The notes under the pieces are model-generated. The model was not told the DNA's origin and made no database searches. It saw nothing but the letters and a program-made list of their open reading frames with translations. From Paenibacillus sp. BK033 (lineage in GTDB: Bacteria > Bacillota > Bacilli > Paenibacillales > Paenibacillaceae): a DNA stretch of 64,000 bases. Location of the stretch: NCBI RefSeq assembly GCF_004345425.1, contig NZ_SLVP01000004.1:434001-498000 (forward strand). Direction: 5' to 3'. Position 1 is the first letter of the stretch. Each line of letters starts with the position of its first letter. The translations under genes were made by a program, and so were the position numbers. This document shows positions 1 to 10,852 of the stretch, piece after piece.

Positions 1-68
1 TGCAATGAGGTAAGGCAGGCCGTTTGTATGGAAGGGGCTGCATGAGCCGCAAAGTTTACGTGCCGCTT

Positions 69-120
69 TTGAACCTGTATCCTCACCGCGAGGTGGATGG
101 TTCAAAGGATACAGGTTCAA
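69..120. repeat. Perfect 15-bp inverted repeat upstream of atpG
   Basis: Arms 69-83 and 106-120 are exact reverse complements (TTGAACCTGTATCCT and its complement). The 22-nt loop contains a smaller CACC-GCGA-GGTG hairpin. No T-run follows, so it does not look like an intrinsic terminator. It lies in the leader upstream of atpG, where atpA would normally end, and could act as an mRNA processing or stability element. No coding sequence can be supported in bases 1-215. Confidence 0.6.
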
Positions 121-215
121 TGGCGGACAAGGTGAAATGCAGACTCTGGAATACAAACAACAGCTTGCCCGCACCCCACTGTATCGGCAAAGCAACAAAG
201 GCGGGTGACAATGCA

Positions 216-2521
<2,306 letters not shown>

Positions 2522-2545
2522 TAGCGAAAGGCGGGAGGAATCCAC

Positions 2546-2944
2546 ATGAGTACTTTTCTGGTTGAAATCGTAACTCCGGAGCGCAAGGTATACGCGGAGA
2601 CGGCTAATATGGTCAGCGTTAAAGGGATCGCGGGCGAGCTCGGTATTTTGCCGAATCACATTCCGCTGGTAACACCGCTGCGTATTGCGCCGGTCAGCAT
2701 TAAGCGCGACGGTAAAGTTGATGTTCTTGCTGTAGGCGGAGGCTTCATTGAAGTCCGTAAGGACAAAGTGGTCATCCTGGCCGAAAGCGCTGAGCTGGCT
2801 TCCGAAATCGATGTAAACCGTGCACAGGCTGCAAAACAGCGCGCTGAAGAGCGCCTGGCTGCCAAACGCGACGAAATCGACTTCAAACGCGCGGAGCTTG
2901 CTCTGCAGCGTGCATCGAACCGGATCAACGTTACAGAACGTTAA
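2546..2944 (+). CDS. atpC: F1F0 ATP synthase epsilon subunit
   Basis: Epsilon subunit, 132 aa, at the foot of the central stalk, where it modulates ATPase activity. An N-terminal beta-sandwich (STFLVEIVTPERKVYAE, GELGILPNHIPLVTPL) is followed by a C-terminal helical hairpin rich in Ala, Arg and Glu. The start is preceded by GGCGGGAGGA. It is the last gene of the operon and is followed at once by a strong terminator. Confidence 0.97.
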   Translation: MSTFLVEIVTPERKVYAETANMVSVKGIAGELGILPNHIPLVTPLRIAPVSIKRDGKVDVLAVGGGFIEVRKDKVVILAESAELASEIDVNRAQAAKQRAEERLAAKRDEIDFKRAELALQRASNRINVTER

Positions 2945-2950
2945 GAACTT

Positions 2951-2995
2951 AAAGCCGTTCAAATCTCATCTAAGGAGATTTGAACGGCTTTTTCT
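2951..2995 (+). terminator. Rho-independent terminator of the atp operon
   Basis: A 17-bp perfect stem (2951-2967 with 2975-2991) closes a 7-nt loop and runs into a T-rich tail. It sits 6 bp after the atpC stop. Confidence 0.93.
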
Positions 2996-3045
2996 TTTCG
3001 ACAATTGTTTTCTCTTGATTTGTCATAATGCCGACTTGCGTCTCA

Positions 3046-3074
3046 TTGACTTCAATATAAGAATCTCTCACAAT
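3046..3074 (+). promoter_or_regulatory. Candidate SigA promoter of the tyrosine phosphatase gene
   Basis: TTGACT at 3046-3051, 17 bp, then CACAAT at 3069-3074. The -35 is good and the -10 weak. It lies between the atp terminator and the next gene. Confidence 0.4.
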
Positions 3075-3086
3075 GGAGGAAATAAG

Positions 3087-3122
3087 ATGAACGGTAGAGC
3101 AGGGGGACGCTGGCATGATTGA
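3087..3122 (+). CDS. Possible 11-codon leader peptide overlapping the next start
   Basis: A short frame, MNGRAGGRWHD then stop, begins at ATG 3087 behind a near-ideal GGAGGA at 3075-3080. It ends at 3122, overlapping the first 8 bp of the phosphatase gene (ATGATTGA junction). The better ribosome-binding site belongs to this short frame, which suggests translational coupling. It is too short for codon bias to help, so whether it is translated is inference. Confidence 0.35.
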   Translation: MNGRAGGRWHD

Positions 3123-3903
3123 TATACATACACACATATTGCCTGGCATTGACGATGGTGCCTCGGAGTGGGATTATTCCATTCAGATGGCCCGTGCTGC
3201 GGCCGCCGAAGGGATTACGGGGATTATTGCGACGCCTCACCATTACGACGGCAAATATAGCAATGACAAAGAAACCGTATTAGAGCTGGCAGCCGAGCTT
3301 AACAGCCGATTAAGCGAGCTGGCTATTCCGCTGAAGATTCAAACGGGACAGGAAATTCGGATTCATTCCGAGTTTCTGTCCAACTGGCAAAGCGGAAAGC
3401 TCCTCCCATTGGGCGATTCCTCTTACGTCCTGATAGAGATGCCTTCCTCGCAGATTCCCAAATCCATGGAGCAGGTCGTATACGAGCTACGCCTGTTAGG
3501 CATCCGTGCCGTCATAGCCCATCCGGAGCGTAATGCGGAGATCGTTCAGAATCCGGATCGCTTGGCCGAGCTCGTGGAGCTGGGGGCTTACGCTCAGGTG
3601 ACAACCCATTCCTTGCTCGGAGGCTTCGGCAGGGGGATTGAGAAATCGGCTTGGACGCTCTGCAGGCGCGGGCTTATTCATATTGTTTCTTCCGATGCCC
3701 ATCATCTGGAGTGGCGGAGCTTCCGCATGAAAGATGCTTACGAACGGATAGAGTCGGAGCTTGGGCCGGTATGGAGAAGGTATTTCGAGCGTAATGCGCA
3801 GGCGATCTGGAACGCGCGAGAGCTAACCGATCAGCCGACCCTTGTACAGCCGTCGGCAAAATCGGGAGGCTGGGGCAAGCTTAAATCCTTGTTCGGGAAA
3901 TAA
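3115..3903 (+). CDS. Mn-dependent protein-tyrosine phosphatase, CpsB/YwqE family (PHP fold)
   Basis: 262 aa. The N-terminus MIDIHTHILPGIDDGASEW carries the PHP-domain HxH metal motif. Further metal ligands follow in ATPHHYDGKY, in IAHPERN (about residue 140) and in SSDAHH near 195. This is the layout of CpsB/CapC/YwqE tyrosine phosphatases, which dephosphorylate bacterial tyrosine kinases controlling exopolysaccharide synthesis. No kinase or polysaccharide operon is adjacent; the gene stands alone between two terminators. ATG 3115 has a GGGGGA site and overlaps a possible leader peptide. Confidence 0.88.
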   Translation: MIDIHTHILPGIDDGASEWDYSIQMARAAAAEGITGIIATPHHYDGKYSNDKETVLELAAELNSRLSELAIPLKIQTGQEIRIHSEFLSNWQSGKLLPLGDSSYVLIEMPSSQIPKSMEQVVYELRLLGIRAVIAHPERNAEIVQNPDRLAELVELGAYAQVTTHSLLGGFGRGIEKSAWTLCRRGLIHIVSSDAHHLEWRSFRMKDAYERIESELGPVWRRYFERNAQAIWNARELTDQPTLVQPSAKSGGWGKLKSLFGK

Positions 3904-3923
3904 TAGATTTAGCGGTAAAAGAG

Positions 3924-3976
3924 TGACCTGTCAAACATGATGAAATTATGATCATGTTGTGACAGGTCATTTTCTT
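3924..3976 (+). terminator. Rho-independent terminator
   Basis: TGACCTGTC (3924-3932) pairs with GACAGGTCA (3961-3969). The stem continues inward through AACATGAT/ATCATGTT and is followed by a T-rich tract. Confidence 0.85.
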
Positions 3977-4000
3977 AGTTGAAAAGATGGTCCATTTCTA

Positions 4001-4029
4001 TTGACTTCATCATTGATAATCTTTATCAT
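4001..4029 (+). promoter_or_regulatory. SigA promoter of the iron-uptake operon
   Basis: TTGACT (4001-4006), 17-bp spacer, TATCAT (4024-4029). A Fur-like operator overlaps its -10 and a second lies just downstream. Confidence 0.75.
4014..4028 (+). promoter_or_regulatory. Fur box 1 overlapping the -10
   Basis: TGATAATCTTTATCA is a 7-1-7 inverted repeat with one mismatch, like the Bacillus Fur consensus. It covers most of the -10, so iron-loaded Fur would block RNA polymerase. Confidence 0.65.
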
Positions 4030-4045
4030 TGAGAAAGTAATCAAT

Positions 4046-4064
4046 GAGAATGATAATCATTATG
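4046..4064 (+). promoter_or_regulatory. Fur box 2
   Basis: GAGAATGATAATCATTATG matches the classical 19-bp Fur box at 17 of 19 positions, counted by eye. It lies just after the expected transcription start and before the GGGGG ribosome site at 4066-4070. Confidence 0.85.
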
Positions 4065-4077
4065 TGGGGGTTTAACA

Positions 4078-5112
4078 ATGAAGCAAATGAAATGGACAGG
4101 TCTCATTCTTGCGGCCATGATGGTTTTCCTCGCTGCATGCGGAGGCGGCAACAACGCAGGCAATTCGGGCAACAACAAGCAAGAGTCCGAGCAAGCAAGC
4201 TCAAACGCAAATGCAAGCACAAATACAGCAGCTGACGATACGGCAGAGCGTACGATCAAGCATGCGCTTGGCGAAACCAAAATTTCCGGAACGCCGAAAA
4301 AGGTCGTTGTTCTGGAGTGGACCTATGCAGAGGATCTGATCGCGCTTGGCGTACAGCCTGCCGGCGTAGCGGACGTGAAGGGCTACGGGGAATGGTACGG
4401 CGCCATTGATCCAAAGCTGGATGCAGCGGTTGTTGATGTAGGTACGCGCCAAGAGCCAAGCATCGAGACGATTACCAGCCTTGATCCGGACCTGATCATC
4501 GGCGTAAGCTTCCGTCACGAAGCGATTTACGATCAGCTGTCGGCGATTGCGCCAACGCTTATTTTCAACCCGTACCCGGAAGAGGGCGGACTTGACCAAT
4601 ACAGCGAAATGGAGCAAACCTTCAGCGCAATTGCGGATGCTCTTGGCAAAAAAGCAGAAGGCGAGAAGGTGCTGGCCGATCTGCACAGCTATTACGACGA
4701 GTCCAAAGCGAAGCTGGCAAGCGCGGGCAAAGAGGGGCAAGAGGTTGTGTTTACGCAAGCTTGGACCAACGAAGGCGTAGCTACCTTCCGTCTGTTCACC
4801 GACAATTCGATGGCTATGGCGATTCTCGCGAAGATCGGTTTGAAAAACGCGCATCAGGACAGCACGTTCCAGCAATACGGCTATTCGGAAACGGATATCG
4901 AAGGTTTGACCAAGACGCCGGACGCAAGCGTGTTGTACACAACAAGCGCAACGGATACCGTATTCAGCGAGCTGCTTCCTAAGAACGAAGTGTATAAGAA
5001 CCTGAACTTTGCGAAAGAAAACCGCGTGTATGACATGAAAGGCATCTGGCCGTTTGGCGGTCCTTTGTCCGCAAAACTTCTTGTAGAACGCACGCTTGAA
5101 GCGCTCAGCTAA
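4078..5112 (+). CDS. Iron-siderophore ABC transporter substrate-binding lipoprotein
   Basis: 344 aa. A lipoprotein signal ends in LAAC at about Cys 21, followed by an Asn/Ser/Gln/Ala-rich linker. The mature domain has the periplasmic-binding (class III, BtuF/FhuD-like) pattern: PKKVVVLEWTYAEDLIALGVQPAGVAD near the start and ITSLDPDLIIG in the middle. It should capture ferric siderophore at the outer membrane face and deliver it to the downstream permease. Two Fur boxes upstream support iron regulation. The stop overlaps the permease start by one base (TAATG), implying coupling. The actual ligand (citrate, hydroxamate or other) cannot be read from the sequence. Confidence 0.9.
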   Translation: MKQMKWTGLILAAMMVFLAACGGGNNAGNSGNNKQESEQASSNANASTNTAADDTAERTIKHALGETKISGTPKKVVVLEWTYAEDLIALGVQPAGVADVKGYGEWYGAIDPKLDAAVVDVGTRQEPSIETITSLDPDLIIGVSFRHEAIYDQLSAIAPTLIFNPYPEEGGLDQYSEMEQTFSAIADALGKKAEGEKVLADLHSYYDESKAKLASAGKEGQEVVFTQAWTNEGVATFRLFTDNSMAMAILAKIGLKNAHQDSTFQQYGYSETDIEGLTKTPDASVLYTTSATDTVFSELLPKNEVYKNLNFAKENRVYDMKGIWPFGGPLSAKLLVERTLEALS

Positions 5113-7163
5113 TGCATACGAACCTTCAAACGACAACGGAAACAAGGAAGGGCATCTGGAGCCCGCTGCTGTTATCAGCGGCGGGTCTTCTGCTGCTCCT
5201 TGCTTTGGCTTCCTACCACTTGACACTTGGGGAAGCCGCTATCCCGGTGAAGACGGTATGGCGGGCTATTTTCGAATCCACTCCCGTATTGGAGCATCAA
5301 ATTTTGTGGACGGTCCGGCTGCCCCGCATGGTGATCGGCATTCTAACGGGCGGGGCGTTGGCCGTGGCCGGCGCGTTATTTCAAAATGTGACCCGCAACC
5401 CGCTCGCGTCTGCCGGTACGCTTGGCATTAACGCGGGGGCATTCCTAGCTCTGACCGTAGGGACAATTATGTTCCCGGGCCTAGCCATGGGTTTTCCTCT
5501 GCTTCTTACGTTCATTGGCGCGATTGCCGCTGCCGGTGCGGCTTTCGTGATGGCGGGAGGCACAAAGGCGTCCCCGGTAAGGCTTGCATTGTCCGGGATG
5601 ATCGTTACGATGACCGCGGCGGCTTTTACGGGCGTGCTTCAGTTATTCCACGAGCAAAAGACGCAAGGCTTGTTCATGTGGGGCTCCGGCTCGCTTGTGC
5701 AAAATGACTGGGGAGGAGTCCAGCATGCCTGGCCTTGGATTCTTGGCTGCTTCCTGCTTGCTTTTCTGCTAGCCGGCAAATGGGAAATGATGGAGCTGGA
5801 TGAAGACACGGTTACCTCTCTGGGGCAAAAGGTTGGACGGATCCGCCTTACGGGTCTTGGCATTGCCGTGCTGCTTGCGGCAGCTGCCGTCAGCGTGGTT
5901 GGTCCAATCGGTTTCGTTGGCTTGATAGCGCCGCATCTGATGCGGATGTTAGGGGCGAAACGACATGCGGTGCTGCTCCCGCTGTCTTTCCTATGGGGAG
6001 CGATTATCGTTATTGGATCGGATGCCATTGCGATGCATTTCAAATATTCTCTTGGACCGTTGCCTGCAGGCGCCGTAACCGCGCTTATTGGCGGGCCATG
6101 GCTCGCCTGGCTTGTCCTTCGCACGGTAAAAGGCCGTAAGGAAGGGGCGCCGCAGACAGGCACTTCGCCGGGACGTTCGGCTACGAAAGTACGGTTCGGC
6201 TGGTGGGTGGCGATTTTTTCGCTGCTGCTGGCTGCAAGCCTTATTGTCAGTCTTGCTTTCGGAAGCCTGCGCATTCCGGTAGCGGATGTCGTTAATGCCT
6301 TGTTGGGCCACGGGGCAGACAGTACGCAGCGTATCGTCGAGATGAGGATTCCTCGTACGCTGGTGGCCGCGCTTGCCGGTGCCACGCTTGCCGTAAGCGG
6401 TCTGCTGCTGCAGGGCGTCGTCCGGAACCCGCTGGCGGATCCGTCCATAATCGGCGTAACGGGCGGAGCTAGCGTCGGGGCTATGCTGATGCTTGCCGTA
6501 TTTACGCAGGTATCGGTGCAATGGCTGCCCGCAGGCGCTTTTATTGGCGCGGTAGGCGCAGCGGTAATCGTGTTTCTGCTCGGGCGGAAGAGCTCCTTTA
6601 ATCCGTCGGTTGTCGCCCTGATTGGTCTTGCCGTCTCTTCGATGGCCAGCGCAATCGTTCAGGTGCTCGTGATCCGCATGAAGCTGACGCTGGCATCGGC
6701 ACTCGTATGGTTATCCGGTACGACTTATGCGCGCAACTGGGACGATTTCTGGCAGCTGGTGTTCTGGCCGATTGTCCTGCTGCCGGTCGCCTGGTATTTG
6801 GCCCGCAAGGTGGATGTTCTTCAATTCTCGGATGCAACCGTCACGAATCTGGGCCTTCGCGTAGACCGGACGCGTCTGGTTATCGGGGGAGTTGGCGTTG
6901 CCATGGCGGCGGCAGCTGTTGCGACGGTAGGCTCGATTGGCTTTATCGGACTCATCGCACCTCATATGACGCGCATGCTGGTTGGTCCGAAATACCGCAA
7001 GCTTGTTCCTTTAACGGCGTTGCTCGGTGCTTTGCTGCTGGTTCTCGCCGATACGGCGGGACGGTCGCTGCTGGCTCCAAAAGAGCTGCCGTCCGGACTG
7101 GTTGCGGCAGTAATAGGAGCGCCGTATTTTATGTATCTGATGTATCGTTCTGGAAGAAAATAG
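5112..7163 (+). CDS. FecCD-type siderophore permease, two permease domains fused (FhuB-like)
   Basis: 683 aa, twice the length of a single FecCD subunit. Each half carries the family signatures. The first half has RLPRMVIGILTGGALAVAGALFQ and GPIGFVGLIAPHLMRM; the second has RIPRTLVAALAGATLAVSGLLLQ and GSIGFIGLIAPHMTRM. A charged linker (about residues 340-360) joins them. One polypeptide can therefore form the whole transmembrane channel. No ATPase gene follows: the next element is a terminator, so a shared FhuC/YusV-type ATPase encoded elsewhere is presumably used. Confidence 0.92.
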   Translation: MHTNLQTTTETRKGIWSPLLLSAAGLLLLLALASYHLTLGEAAIPVKTVWRAIFESTPVLEHQILWTVRLPRMVIGILTGGALAVAGALFQNVTRNPLASAGTLGINAGAFLALTVGTIMFPGLAMGFPLLLTFIGAIAAAGAAFVMAGGTKASPVRLALSGMIVTMTAAAFTGVLQLFHEQKTQGLFMWGSGSLVQNDWGGVQHAWPWILGCFLLAFLLAGKWEMMELDEDTVTSLGQKVGRIRLTGLGIAVLLAAAAVSVVGPIGFVGLIAPHLMRMLGAKRHAVLLPLSFLWGAIIVIGSDAIAMHFKYSLGPLPAGAVTALIGGPWLAWLVLRTVKGRKEGAPQTGTSPGRSATKVRFGWWVAIFSLLLAASLIVSLAFGSLRIPVADVVNALLGHGADSTQRIVEMRIPRTLVAALAGATLAVSGLLLQGVVRNPLADPSIIGVTGGASVGAMLMLAVFTQVSVQWLPAGAFIGAVGAAVIVFLLGRKSSFNPSVVALIGLAVSSMASAIVQVLVIRMKLTLASALVWLSGTTYARNWDDFWQLVFWPIVLLPVAWYLARKVDVLQFSDATVTNLGLRVDRTRLVIGGVGVAMAAAAVATVGSIGFIGLIAPHMTRMLVGPKYRKLVPLTALLGALLLVLADTAGRSLLAPKELPSGLVAAVIGAPYFMYLMYRSGRK

Positions 7164-7177
7164 AAGGTTATGGCAGG

Positions 7178-7226
7178 AAGGCTGTCCTAGGGTTCGTTAT
7201 ATGAGCCTAAGGGCGGCCTTTTTTCG
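7178..7226 (+). terminator. Rho-independent terminator after the permease
   Basis: AAGGCTGTCCTAGG pairs imperfectly with CCTAAGGGCGGCCTT and is followed by T6. Confidence 0.75.
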
Positions 7227-7370
7227 ATGTATTTAGTGCTTATGTAACAAAAAAGTTTAAAAATTTATCTAAAAAGACGAAAAATACCTTACATATCTAT
7301 CAAATTTTATCAAATCTTATGTTAGTATATATGACATAAATACTAGATGACCAGGATATGGGGGATGCAC

Positions 7371-9593
7371 ATGTTCGACTGGCTGGGTACAAAAAAAGGA
7401 CTGCCGCTTTGGGTCTCATGGCGTTTGAATCATGGGATGAAGAAAGACGTTGAACAGATCTTCGAAGGCATTGCGGAGACGCGCAAGGAGCTGCTTACTT
7501 CTTGGGCGCATGAATATTGGGGCTATATCGAGCGGCTGGCGGAGCAGATTGCGGCGGGAGCCGCACACGGCAAACCGGTGCATCAGGAAGAACAGATGCA
7601 TGCCGTTACCCGTCTGCTCGAACGTACATACGCGAGAGGAAATGACTGGACGGAGCTGTTCCTGCTTGATCGGGAAGGACAGGTTCTGGCTTCCACTTAC
7701 GAGAAGCATCGAGGGGCCGTCTATGGCAGCGGCAGCTTGATTGCGCCGGGACTCGATTACGCATGGGCGGGAAGCGCGCCGCGGCCGTGCCTGTACGGAC
7801 CTTACGGCGATCCGGTTACGTTAAGCCTTGGACCAAGATCCTCTTCTTTTCACGATAAAATGACCCTGCTCTTCCTCTATCCCCTAGTTGTGAACGGAGA
7901 ATATGCGGGTACGCTTTGCGGAAGGGTGCCAAACGATGTGCTTGGGGATTTGATCCAGCGGGAATCCGGCCACGTTTATCCGGACTCGGGCGACAACTAT
8001 ATTTTTATGGCAAAGCCGCACCTGAATCAGCATATCGCGCTTGGGACCGCTTTGTCGCGGAGCCGCTTCGAGGACCGGACGTTTACGTTCGGCGAGAATC
8101 TGAAGGATGGGGTTTCGACGGACTGGGGAACGGTGTCGATTAAGGAGCATACGGAGCTGGAGATTATTTTCACGGATCCGGCTACGAATGAGCTTCATCC
8201 CGGGGTCCGCAGCACGATTGACAACGGAAGCAACCTATTCGTTGAATTCCCGGGTTATTCGGATTATCGTCATATCCCGGTTATCGGGAAAGGCGTAACG
8301 CTTCAGATGCCGCATTGTCCGGATATATGGGGGATGATGTGCGAGGGTGACCTGGAAGAGGTGTACCGGATTCGCAGTATCCGTTGGCGCTTCAGCAAGC
8401 TTCAGCTGTGGCAGACGCTCATTCAGACGGTGCTGACGATCGCGCTCGTGGCCGTTCTTGCCGGACGAGCTCCGGTATGGGTAACCGCGGCGGCGGCAGG
8501 CGCATGGACACTGGTGTACGGACAATTTGTCGCGGGCGCCGTGCAGCGGAAGGAATCCCGACGGGTCGTTCGCAACCTGCGCCGAATTAACCGGTTCATC
8601 CGCATTAACGCGGAGGGCAAAGGGGATTTGACCCAGCGTCTCGAGCCTGCCAAGTTCGATAACGATGAGACGAGAGAGCTTGCCAAATGGATTAACAATA
8701 TGATCGATTCGATTGAGGGCATCATGCTGAAGGTGAAGCTGGCCGCATCGGACGTGCTCTCCAGCCAGAATATCATGAATGAATCGGCCGCCGTTACCGC
8801 GAAGTCGACGGAGCGGGTAAGCCGCAAGGTAGGCGACATGATCGGCAGCATCCGCAATCAGCTGAAGGATATTGACATGGCGAAGCATTCCGCCGACGAG
8901 ATGAGAGACACACTGCGGCTCCTGGAGCTGCAGGCTGCCGAGCAGATTGCCGTGGCACAATCGGAGGTAGACCGGATCGGGGATAAAATGCAGCATATTT
9001 CCACGAAGGTCGGCGATACGAATGATACGATCCGCCGGTTTATGCATACGGTTGAAGAGATTCGCGGCGTTCTGCAGGTCATTGAGGAGATTTCGGCGCA
9101 AACGAATTTGCTTGCTTTGAACGCCTCCATCGAGGCGGCGCGCGTAGGCGAGCAGGGACGCGGTTTTGCCGTTGTGGCATCGGAAATCCGCAAGCTGGCG
9201 GATATGACCCGTCGTTCCACGGAGGAAGTGCATCAAATTACGCAGCAAATCTACGACGAAGCGAAGCAGGCTTACGCGTCGATGGACGAAGGAACAAAGG
9301 TCGTCGAGGAAGGCACGCAGCTGGTTGCGGCCGCAGCGAGCACGCTGCAGACGGCGCAAAGCGAGGATAGCCGGAAATCGCAGGTCGTAGACGAGGTGGT
9401 CAAACTGATGGAACGGATTGCCCTCGTCAGCATGGAGAACCGCAAGGTCTCCTCCGATGTGGAGGGCAAGGTGCAGGAGCTGATCGGTGAGATGGACAGC
9501 GTGCGCCAAACCTCGGAAAGCGTAGAGTCGATCACGAGGTTCCTGCAGCAGCTGGTTGGCCAGTTCAAGCTGACGGATTCGCGGTTGAGATAA
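7371..9593 (+). CDS. Methyl-accepting chemotaxis protein with an N-terminal soluble sensor
   Basis: 740 aa. The C-terminal signalling domain has the universal receptor tip [20 protein letters not shown] with [19 protein letters not shown], so it should bind CheA/CheW. The only convincing membrane segments are a hairpin at about residues 348-390, followed by a HAMP-like stretch ([20 protein letters not shown]). The roughly 340 residues before it look like a double-Cache/PAS-type sensor, but no signal peptide or first membrane helix precedes them. The frame opens at 7347; ATG 7371 is chosen because GGGGG at 7360-7364 is correctly spaced. It stands alone between terminators. No SigD-type promoter was seen upstream. 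Confidence 0.88.
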   Translation: MFDWLGTKKGLPLWVSWRLNHGMKKDVEQIFEGIAETRKELLTSWAHEYWGYIERLAEQIAAGAAHGKPVHQEEQMHAVTRLLERTYARGNDWTELFLLDREGQVLASTYEKHRGAVYGSGSLIAPGLDYAWAGSAPRPCLYGPYGDPVTLSLGPRSSSFHDKMTLLFLYPLVVNGEYAGTLCGRVPNDVLGDLIQRESGHVYPDSGDNYIFMAKPHLNQHIALGTALSRSRFEDRTFTFGENLKDGVSTDWGTVSIKEHTELEIIFTDPATNELHPGVRSTIDNGSNLFVEFPGYSDYRHIPVIGKGVTLQMPHCPDIWGMMCEGDLEEVYRIRSIRWRFSKLQLWQTLIQTVLTIALVAVLAGRAPVWVTAAAAGAWTLVYGQFVAGAVQRKESRRVVRNLRRINRFIRINAEGKGDLTQRLEPAKFDNDETRELAKWINNMIDSIEGIMLKVKLAASDVLSSQNIMNESAAVTAKSTERVSRKVGDMIGSIRNQLKDIDMAKHSADEMRDTLRLLELQAAEQIAVAQSEVDRIGDKMQHISTKVGDTNDTIRRFMHTVEEIRGVLQVIEEISAQTNLLALNASIEAARVGEQGRGFAVVASEIRKLADMTRRSTEEVHQITQQIYDEAKQAYASMDEGTKVVEEGTQLVAAAASTLQTAQSEDSRKSQVVDEVVKLMERIALVSMENRKVSSDVEGKVQELIGEMDSVRQTSESVESITRFLQQLVGQFKLTDSRLR

Positions 9594-9601
9594 GCGTTGG
9601 C

Positions 9602-9642
9602 GCAGGAAGGACGCCTGATGGGTGGCGTCTTCCTGCTTTTTT
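9602..9642 (+). terminator. Rho-independent terminator of the chemoreceptor gene
   Basis: GCAGGAAGGACGCC pairs with GGCGTCTTCCTGC (one bulge), followed by T6. Confidence 0.88.
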
Positions 9643-9898
9643 GCGTTTAGGGAGGGAAGTAATTGCTTAACGATGCGGACATCGTTAAGAGATTCCCATG
9701 CCGATAGCGGCTTTTGTATGAGGGAGTGCATTTGTTTAACTTTGGGATATCGTTAGGGGTGGCGAGCATAGGCTAATAGTGTGACAGGCGGGTATCGTGC
9801 TGACCGGGTGGCCGGCGGGTGTCTCGCGGTTCCCGGGAAGCCGCGCCGTTACGGGCTTGTCCGGCTCTTCGGGGAGGCGGAGCCGAACAACTCTTTCA
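9643..9898. other. Gene-free spacer between chemoreceptor and nuo operon
   Basis: No frame here has a credible start, ribosome site and length. It contains a clean palindrome (9666-9689), an AACTTT...ATCGTTA echo of it near 9740-9757, and a GC-rich CGGCTC...GAGCCG hairpin near 9861-9885. Confidence 0.5.
9666..9689. repeat. 10-bp palindrome with CGGA loop
   Basis: CTTAACGATG (9666-9675) and CATCGTTAAG (9680-9689) are perfect complements around CGGA. The AACGAT...ATCGTT core recurs inside the hairpin at 62045-62100. No T-run follows. Confidence 0.6.
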
Positions 9899-9927
9899 TA
9901 GACGGCCGTGGAAGCTTTTGTTATAAT
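9899..9927 (+). promoter_or_regulatory. SigA promoter of the nuo operon
   Basis: TAGACG (9899-9904), 17-bp spacer, TATAAT (9922-9927). The -10 is perfect and the -35 matches 4 of 6. The implied start near 9934 gives a leader of about 44 nt. Confidence 0.6.
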
Positions 9928-9977
9928 TGTGAGGAAAAATGACCAAGCGGCTGGTCCGCTTTGACGGAGGCGATGGT

Positions 9978-10349
9978 GTGGACAATTACGTCAACCAGTA
10001 TGTCGTCGTGGCTATTTTTATTTTTCTCGGGATCTTGCTCCCGGCAGCGGCGCTGACCGTCGGAAGATTGCTCAGACCGCATAAGCCGAATGATCCGAAG
10101 CGAACAACCTACGAGAGCGGCAACGAGCCGGTTGGCGAAGGACAGGTACGCTTCAACATCCGGTATTACATCTTTGCGTTAATGTTTGTCATCTTTGATG
10201 TGGAAACCGTTTTCTTATACCCTTGGGCCGTCGCATATAATAAGCTCGGCCTTTTTGTGCTGGTTGAGATGTTCATTTTTGCGGCAATGCTGTTTATCGG
10301 ACTTCTATATGCCTGGAAAAAGAAGGTGCTGAAATGGAATTCAGTTTAG
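9978..10349 (+). CDS. nuoA: NADH-quinone oxidoreductase subunit A
   Basis: 123 aa, three-helix membrane subunit of complex I. The conserved loop TYESGNEP and the segment [26 protein letters not shown] are clear. An in-frame ATG lies at 9939, but GTG 9978 has GGAGG (9966-9970) at good spacing and gives the standard N-terminus [10 protein letters not shown]. It overlaps nuoB by 16 bp and is the first gene of the nuoABCDHIJKLMN operon. Confidence 0.93.
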   Translation: MDNYVNQYVVVAIFIFLGILLPAAALTVGRLLRPHKPNDPKRTTYESGNEPVGEGQVRFNIRYYIFALMFVIFDVETVFLYPWAVAYNKLGLFVLVEMFIFAAMLFIGLLYAWKKKVLKWNSV

Positions 10350-10852
10350 AGTCGATATCGCTGGAAGAACGCAAGGAACTGGAACGCAATGTGTTTATGG
10401 GAACGCTGGAGCAGCTGAAGGCTTGGGCGCGGAGCAATTCGCTGTGGCCGCTCACCTTCGGTCTGGCCTGCTGCGCAATCGAGATGATGGGTACGGGCGC
10501 GTCCCATTACGATCTCGACCGGTTCGGAGTCATGTTCCGCACCTCGCCGCGCCAGTCGGATGTGATGATTGTCGCAGGCACCGTTACGAAAAAAATGGGC
10601 CCGCTGCTGCGACGGCTGTATGATCAGATGCCTGAGCCCAAATGGGTGATTGCAATGGGCTCCTGCGCGACGGCGGGTGGTCCCTACATCAAGTCGTATG
10701 CGGTGATGAAGGGAGTCGACCAAATCGTGCCCGTCGATGTGTACATACCAGGCTGTCCGCCCAACCCGGCGGCACTGATCTACGGCATTAACAAGCTGCA
10801 AGAAAAAATCCGTTACGAAGCGAAAACCGGGAAGCGGGTGACGGACCGATGA
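10334..10852 (+). CDS. nuoB: NADH-quinone oxidoreductase subunit B
   Basis: 172 aa, peripheral-arm subunit that binds iron-sulfur cluster N2, the last electron carrier before quinone. The ligands are visible: the tandem cysteines in [10 protein letters not shown], then [11 protein letters not shown] and PGCPPNP. It overlaps nuoA by 16 bp and nuoC by 4 bp (ATGA). Confidence 0.97.
   Translation: MEFSLESISLEERKELERNVFMGTLEQLKAWARSNSLWPLTFGLACCAIEMMGTGASHYDLDRFGVMFRTSPRQSDVMIVAGTVTKKMGPLLRRLYDQMPEPKWVIAMGSCATAGGPYIKSYAVMKGVDQIVPVDVYIPGCPPNPAALIYGINKLQEKIRYEAKTGKRVTDR

Noticed and set aside
9686..9707. SigD promoter (GCCGATAG) in the spacer before nuoA
   Set aside because: The nearest TAAG is only 10 bp upstream, too close for a SigD -35.
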